Of a DNA stretch of 24,118 bases, positions 22,282 to 24,118 are shown piece after piece. This stretch comes from Sanguinoderma infundibulare (Eukaryota > Basidiomycota > Agaricomycetes > Polyporales > Polyporaceae): the NCBI GenBank assembly GCA_032821775.1, contig JAVLRN010000052.1, forward strand, positions 1 to 24,118, written 5' to 3'. The translations under genes were made by a program, and so were the position numbers. Below the pieces are notes generated by a model. It was not told where the DNA came from and searched no databases. It saw only the letters and a program-made list of their open reading frames with translations. Numbering within the stretch: the stretch's first letter is position 1; the number at the start of each line of letters is the position of its first letter.

Positions 22282-22349
22282 AGCCCAAGAAGAATCGAAC
22301 TTCTACATATTCCTTATCAAGAAATTATTCTACCTTTAAATTATAGGCT
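22282..22349 (-). tRNA. trnI: tRNA-Ile (anticodon GAU)
   Basis: Sixty-eight nt. Acceptor AGCCTAT/TTGGGCT (one T-G, one T-T at the base); anticodon stem ATTTC/GGAAT around TTGATAA (anticodon GAT); T arm AGAAG-TTCGATT-CTTCT perfect; the D arm is weak, with three A-T pairs. Confidence 0.88.
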
Positions 22350-22449
22350 TTTTAATTTTTTTTAAAAATTGGTTTATTATATAATTAAACTACTTTCTTT
22401 TAAATCATAAAAAGGGGGATATTATTATTTATTTAATAATAATTTTAAT

Positions 22450-22809
22450 TTAGTATGGTGCTATATCAAAAGCTACTAAAATACTTGGTACTAAAATAAT
22501 AAATGCTACTACCACAGGTAATAAATTTAACCAACAGAATTCAATAAGTTGATCATATCTTAGTCTAGGTAATGTCGCTCTGAACCAAACAAACATAAAA
22601 CAGAATATGCATGTTTTTAAACCTAAAATAATACTTTGTATATTAAAGAAAGTATCATTTACTATTAAATTTGGCATATTATAACCACCTAAAAATAAAA
22701 TAGCTGTTATACAACTAAATAATACTATAGATGAATATTCAGCTAAGAAAAAGAACACAAAAATAATAGAACTGTGTTCAGTGAAGAAACCAGCTACTAA
22801 TTCACTCTC
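22450..22809 (-). CDS. nad1: NADH dehydrogenase subunit 1, last exon
   Basis: Proton-pumping subunit of respiratory complex I. The exon opens with ESELVAGFFTEHSSIIFVFF, the conserved segment that follows ...NRAPFDLTEA in this protein, and runs 119 codons to TAA at 22450. Hydrophobic helices and the conserved FVWFRATLPRLRYDQLIEF are visible. The exon begins right after an intron-terminal G at 22810. The TTG at 22812 is not a start: it straddles the splice site. Earlier exons lie to the right of the window. Confidence 0.95.
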   Translation of the reverse strand, partial: ESELVAGFFTEHSSIIFVFFFLAEYSSIVLFSCITAILFLGGYNMPNLIVNDTFFNIQSIILGLKTCIFCFMFVWFRATLPRLRYDQLIEFCWLNLLPVVVAFIILVPSILVAFDIAPY

Positions 22810-24118
22810 CAAACTTTACTTTAAAAAGGTACTACAATACTAATTTTTTAAATTAAATTAAATTAAATTAAACTAAATTAGTAGAAGTGTTTGAAAGTTA
22901 TTAATAACTTATTAGTTTTTTTTAAGAAATCTAAATTTATTTTAATAATTATTTTTTTTCTAGTTTTTTTATATAATATTTTTTTTTAAATAATTTACCT
23001 GATTTTATATACCTAGAAATAGTAGTTTTAAACACACCAAATTCGGCAGCTAATTCTACTTGATTAACAAATGTTTTAATTAAATTATTATCTTTATCAT
23101 ATAAGCCTAAAGGTGTTTTACTTAAAGCTAAAGATATTTTTAATTTGGATTCAGTGCTATGTGTTTTATCAAACATAGGATTTAATTTCCCAAATTTTTT
23201 CATTGAATTAATAGTTTTTGATTGATGTTTTTTTACCGAACATAGGATGATTGGTTTTATCAGCCAATCTTTTTTTCATTTTGGCTATAGCTTCAGCCGT
23301 ATGTTTGTATCCTAACATAGATTTAGCTTCTTTTTTAAAATTGTATAATTTTTTAAAAAGAAAACTCTTAATTACTTCTGTTTCAACATCAGTTAAAATA
23401 ACAGCAGGGTCATTATGAATATAATAAATTGCAAAAGTAAAATTACTCAAACCCCATTTGTTTATACTTCTCTGCAATCTAATGTTAGAACTAACTCCTC
23501 TTAAGTGATCAGTTAATCTTTCATATAGATTTATGCTAGAACCTATGTATTGTTTTCCATCTATTAAATTTACAAAACCATAAACACCTCCAACTTTTGT
23601 TAGTTCTTTTTTAAAACTCTCCGGATTTTTAAGATCTTTATAGATTTTTATAGGTAATATAGCAGAAAAATGATATAGGTTAAAACAATTAAAGTCAATG
23701 TTGCACTTAAAAAAAAAGTTTAAATAAAAAAATAACATACAAATAATAATTAATTTTTGTTTGAACTCCCTAAAAAAAATTAGTAAGCAACCCCTTTTAT
23801 CAGTACGGCACTAGGCCAGGTACTTTTTTAAGAGTAATTTAACTAATTAAACTACTTAATTTTTCAATAAAGATTGGACTATATCATATCTCAATTAATT
23901 TATATTTATATTTAACTGAGATCTTCGCATGTAGTCTCTGAGGATCCTAATAAGATTAACGGCGGACACTAATCTTTTGGTTTCCTGCTGATTGCCCAAT
24001 CTTTTGAATTTTTACTAAATTTTACCTGTGTAGCCATGTAAATGCTGGCAAAGTTTAGTATCAAAAGCTATAAGGGGTTTCCAGCATACAGCAAAGTTTA
24101 TAGAGGCCGAGTTATTAA
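22810..24118 (-). mobile_element. nad1 group I intron, running to or past the right edge
   Basis: P (ggggtttccagcata, 24074-24088), Q (tttcctgctgattgcccaat, 23982-24001), R (gcatgtagtctctgagg, 23928-23944) and S (ggactatatcatat, 23876-23889) elements are clear, with P7 paired. The minus-strand start reads INFAVCW just before P, as in other introns of this type, so the 5' splice site should be at or just past the window edge. GIY-YIG frame after S. It also contains four AAATT repeats (22850-22869). Confidence 0.85.
22949..23738 (-). CDS. GIY-YIG homing endonuclease in the nad1 intron, one frameshift
   Basis: ATG at 23738. GIY-YIG core GGVYGFVNLIDGKQYIGSSI, catalytic-Arg segment LYERLTDHLRG, Glu segment VETEVIKSFLF, then GYKHTAEAIAKMKKR and two NUMOD3-like repeats (NHPMFGKK and, after the break, LNPMFDKTHSTESKLKI). 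A NUMOD1-like tail follows (LYDKDNNLIKTF, ELAAEFGVFKTTISRYIKSG). The frame stops at 23208; an extra A in the run at 23228-23234 explains it, and the rest continues to 22949. Joined length about 262 residues, complete in domain order. Confidence 0.88.

Noticed and set aside
22810..22812. TTG at 22812 as start of a small protein
   Set aside because: The codon straddles the splice site; the downstream sequence is the nad1 C-terminal exon.

Overview
The window is a piece of a fungal mitochondrial genome, AT-rich and packed with group I introns. Every recognisable gene is read from the minus strand. UGA is read as tryptophan (translation table 4): at least four intron reading frames run straight through a TGA where the family has Trp (for example 12232-12234 and 6526-6528). 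Cytochrome b and Cox1 wording suggests a filamentous fungus, perhaps Basidiomycota or an early-diverging lineage. That placement is an impression, not a result.

Reading in the direction of transcription (high to low coordinates): the last nad1 exon (22809-22450) with its upstream group I intron carrying a GIY-YIG endonuclease (to 24118, right edge); trnI(gau); cob in four exons (21907-16918) with three group I introns, each with a LAGLIDADG frame; a long unrecognised membrane-protein frame just after cob (about 16903-15061, broken by at least two single-base shifts); a 1.3 kb gene-poor stretch with what looks like decayed coding sequence on the plus strand; a tRNA cluster trnP-trnN-trnL(uaa)-trnM-trnE (13766-13252); then cox1 from 12969 to the left edge, cut into ten exons here by ten introns, the tenth running off the window.

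The ten cox1 exons sum to 1104 nt, exactly 368 codons. Cumulative intron positions, plus 3 because this N-terminus is one codon shorter than the numbering reference, fall on the familiar fungal sites 386, 615, 709, 731, 807, 867, 1057 and 1107, plus about 493 and 894. Two exons are tiny (22 and 27 nt). Most introns share one core type, recognisable by the R element (plus strand: agtctctgagg) and S element (plus strand: ggactatat). The intron at site 709 has a different core, a 9-bp tandem repeat and an acidic unrecognised protein in place of a homing endonuclease. The exon just upstream of it has unusually GC-rich codons.

The intron frames show every stage of the homing-endonuclease life cycle: intact (cob introns 1 and 3; cox1 intron 5, though with an altered catalytic residue), single-base shifted (many), and wrecked (cox1 intron 3, and a second copy in intron 5). 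One of the single-base shifts sits in a cob exon. That makes base-calling error at short homopolymers a serious alternative to real decay for the whole set, and this should be settled first.
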